Shown here: positions 45,766 through 48,096 of the stretch, piece after piece | Position numbering within the stretch: position 1 is the first letter of the stretch | Layout: every line of letters starts with the position of its first letter | Source: an uncultured Clostridia bacterium | Lineage (GTDB): Bacteria > Bacillota > Clostridia > TANB77 > CAG-508 | Direction: 5' to 3' | Assembly: GCA_947626885.1 (NCBI GenBank) | Contig: CANQTX010000013.1 | Coordinates: 1-48,096, forward strand | Length of the DNA stretch: 48,096 nt | Translations under genes and position numbers: made by a program | Notes under the pieces: generated by a model | Seen by the model: only the letters and a program-made list of their open reading frames with translations | Database searches by the model: none | What the model was told of the DNA's origin: nothing

Positions 45766-45843
45766 ATAAAAACACCTAGAATCATTTAAGATTCTAGGCT
45801 ACTTGAATGACTTAGAGCTTCTAAAGTTTTCTAAGTACCACTC
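45766..45843 (-). ncRNA. Small structured RNA, downstream copy of the AbiF-flanking element
   Basis: On the minus strand the RNA would start at 45843 with GAGTGGTACT, six bases after TATAAT (45850-45855). Arms ACTTAGA and TCTAAGT enclose an inner CTT/AAG pairing. The spacer TCATTCAAGTAG and a second, terminator-type hairpin (CCTAGAATC/GATTCTAGG, 45775-45798) follow, then a T-rich tail. The total is about 78 nt. It lies 29 bases after the HEPN gene stop on the same strand. No good -35 box is seen, so it may also be released from the toxin transcript by processing. It aligns without gaps over 37 bases with the copy ahead of the gene. Confidence 0.7.
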
Positions 45844-45872
45844 ATAAATATTATATTATAAAACTATATTTT

Positions 45873-46739
45873 TTATACATTAAATCCCATTATTTTTAAT
45901 ATATCATTTATATTAATAGAATTTAGCATTCCTTTTAATTTAGCAACTTCTGTATCAAATAAATCTTTAAATTCCTTGAATTTTTCCTCATCTAATAATA
46001 CTTTCATACATTCCATAATCATATATATATTTGTAAAATTACCATCTCTTTTATAAGTTTTATCTATATTTTTGAAACTGATGTAATACTTGTTACGATA
46101 ACAAAATAATCTATCTGAGTGTGCAGAGATATTTCTTATCATTGTTAAATTTACAAGTATCTGTTTTAGTAACTTGTCAGAAATTTTAAAATATTTACTT
46201 ATATCTTGTCTATCACTTTGTTTAAGCAATCCATAGTACCTACTAATAACACCAAATGTTAAAATTTTAGTTAATACAAAAGGTGGAATAAAATTATATG
46301 TATCTTTATAGTGTGTAATTGCTGTATGTTTATTATAGTTATCATCTATCTCTTTATTTATACTTTCAATTAAATTATCTTTTAAATCCTTATTAGCATT
46401 TTCATCAAAGTTATCTATTTTTAAGTAATCTTGAATACCATATTTTTCTGCTAATGTATTTGCCATAAGCGATTTTATTATAACTTCTATTTCTAAAGTA
46501 AATTTTAAAAATATAGCTTTTATGTTTTTGTCAAATTCATATAGAGCAAATATTTCTTCAAAAGTAACATTAGGTTTATAATTGTTATCTGCATCTTTAA
46601 AAACACTTTTATAGCCATTAACAATAGAATAATACGAATATTTTTCTATATTCTTTAATGCTTGTTCTTTATTATCTGTCTTTACATTTTTAGATATTAA
46701 ATATTCTATTAGTTGTTCATTATTCTTGTATTCTTTCAA
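45873..46739 (-). CDS. Abi_2/AbiF-like HEPN protein (abortive infection type)
   Basis: A 288-residue protein of the Abi_2 (AbiD/AbiF) family. Early segments YSYYSIVNGYKSVFKD and FEEIFALYEFDKNIKAIFLK match the family. The HEPN ribonuclease signature RxxxxH is Arg202-x4-His207 in TMIRNISAHSDRLF. Proteins of this class cut RNA and stop growth upon phage attack. The start is set at the TTG at 46739, five bases after a perfect GGAGG (46745-46749). The frame runs on to an ATG at 46802, but that stretch is the structured RNA ahead of the gene and includes no ribosome-binding site. The gene is bracketed by two copies of one small RNA, which suggests an RNA-controlled toxin. Confidence 0.82.
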   Translation of the reverse strand: MKEYKNNEQLIEYLISKNVKTDNKEQALKNIEKYSYYSIVNGYKSVFKDADNNYKPNVTFEEIFALYEFDKNIKAIFLKFTLEIEVIIKSLMANTLAEKYGIQDYLKIDNFDENANKDLKDNLIESINKEIDDNYNKHTAITHYKDTYNFIPPFVLTKILTFGVISRYYGLLKQSDRQDISKYFKISDKLLKQILVNLTMIRNISAHSDRLFCYRNKYYISFKNIDKTYKRDGNFTNIYMIMECMKVLLDEEKFKEFKDLFDTEVAKLKGMLNSININDILKIMGFNV

Positions 46740-46758
46740 TATTACCTCCAATTTATAT

Positions 46759-46800
46759 AAAAAATGACTCAAGGCTTCGAAAGTTTCTTGAGTACCACTC
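46759..46800 (-). ncRNA. Small structured RNA, upstream copy, ending before the HEPN gene
   Basis: On the minus strand the RNA would start at 46800 with GAGTGGTACT, six bases after the -10 box. Arms ACTCAAG and CTTGAGT form a 7-bp stem enclosing AAA, a small CTT-TCG-AAG hairpin and C. CA and six T follow, so transcription could end at about 46759 after only 42 nt. The ribosome-binding site of the HEPN gene begins nine bases later. Compared with the downstream copy, three stem pairs change on both sides (C-G to T-A, A-T to G-C, G-C to A-T), which supports a conserved RNA fold. Confidence 0.75.
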
Positions 46801-46806
46801 AATATA

Positions 46807-46835
46807 TTTATAGCATATTATTTAGTGAATTTCAA
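46807..46835 (-). promoter_or_regulatory. Promoter of the upstream RNA and HEPN gene
   Basis: On the minus strand TTGAAA (46830-46835) and TATAAA (46807-46812) are separated by 17 bases, and TGC before the -10 makes it extended. It would drive the short RNA and, on readthrough of the U-run, the HEPN gene. Confidence 0.75.
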
Positions 46836-46866
46836 GTGATTTTTAGAAAAAATTATATTTTATAAT

Positions 46867-47175
46867 TTAATTCTTATTATCTTTTTGATTTTTTCTTTTT
46901 CTTATATAATAAATTATCGCATAAGTAATCCATATCAATAATAGTACTATAACTATTATAATTGCATCCCACATCATTAATCCATACAAAATCACTATAC
47001 TAAATACGAAGCCTAAACCAGCTGCGGATCCAGAAGAATATCTTTCACTGTTTTGAAATTCCCTTAACTCAATATTTACATTATTTATATACATATAAAT
47101 AAAAATTTCACTTAAAACTAATATTAAAATCAATACTATAGATATTATTATTAATATTTTCTTACTTTTTTTCAA
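46867..47175 (-). CDS. Small membrane protein, unknown function
   Basis: A 102-residue protein with an N-terminal membrane helix (about 7-29), an outside stretch (NIELREFQNSERYSSGSAAG), one long or two short hydrophobic helices (about 53-90) and a basic tail (YIRKRKNQKDNKN). The start is TTG at 47175, preceded by TAGGAG. I recognise no family. It lies between the recombinase remnant and the HEPN locus, 31 bases from the HEPN promoter, on the same strand. A role as a partner of that locus is possible but unsupported. Confidence 0.55.
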   Translation of the reverse strand: MKKSKKILIIISIVLILILVLSEIFIYMYINNVNIELREFQNSERYSSGSAAGLGFVFSIVILYGLMMWDAIIIVIVLLLIWITYAIIYYIRKRKNQKDNKN

Positions 47176-47243
47176 ATTAAGCTCCTACTTCTATTTTATG
47201 ATTCAATATTAATATACTACAAAATCTATAAAAATACAATAAG

Positions 47244-47267
47244 GGATTGGGACTTGTTCCATAATCC
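47244..47267. repeat. Imperfect inverted repeat next to the recombinase gene
   Basis: GGATT (47244-47248) and AATCC (47263-47267) form outer arms, and GGA (47250-47252) and TCC (47258-47260) inner arms, around a short centre. It lies 21 bases beyond the recombinase stop. Large serine recombinases often sit next to such imperfect repeats as attachment sites, so this is a candidate att half-site or simply a 3' hairpin. Confidence 0.3.
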
Positions 47268-47288
47268 GAATTTTTCCTATTATTTTTT

Positions 47289-48096
<808 letters not shown>

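Overview
The window is AT-rich with mostly Shine-Dalgarno-led genes, frequent TTG and GTG starts, and sigma-A-type promoters. The gene set (FtsY, PurF with iron-sulfur cysteines, 3D-domain protein, DUF5050 protein, secreted glucosaminidase with a dockerin-like tail, QueH) points to a low-GC Bacillota, most likely a class Clostridia gut-type anaerobe. Species cannot be told from the sequence.

Positions 1-34150 are a dense chromosomal backbone. rpmF stands alone with its own promoter and terminator. A plus-strand run follows: dCMP deaminase, a GT-C-like membrane protein, der, a second GT-C-like gene broken by a frameshift, plsY, gpsA, a zinc-ribbon protein and dtd. plsY and gpsA act in phospholipid synthesis, as does pgsA further on. 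A minus-strand pair (J-domain membrane protein, asd) is followed by miaB-mutS, then purD, purN and purF for purines, and asnB, whose ribosome-binding site lies inside a long hairpin. Next come ftsY, a UPF0182 membrane protein, pgsA, ligA, a small unknown gene, ruvB, an overlapping FAD-enzyme/GT-C pair, and a QueH-GNAT fusion.

Positions 34188-35558 are a gene graveyard: fragments of a histidine phosphatase, a DUF1016 nuclease, a RhuM-type protein and an EAL domain lie end to end. Backbone genes then resume: 3D-domain protein, polA, a YjdF/DUF2238-like membrane protein, metK, a secreted glucosaminidase and a zinc-ribbon/DUF5050 protein, to about 44430.

Positions 44430-48096 are an accessory island. 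It holds a P-loop kinase-like gene under a palindromic promoter, an Abi_2/AbiF-like HEPN protein, a small membrane protein, and the 3' part of a large serine recombinase interrupted by an in-frame stop. The most striking object in the window is here. The HEPN gene is flanked on both sides by copies of one small structured RNA. Each copy starts with the same GAGTGGTACT six bases after a -10 box, and the two helices differ by three compensatory base-pair changes. The upstream copy ends in a U-run nine bases before the toxin-type gene's ribosome-binding site. This resembles an RNA-antitoxin/HEPN-toxin locus with a duplicated RNA.
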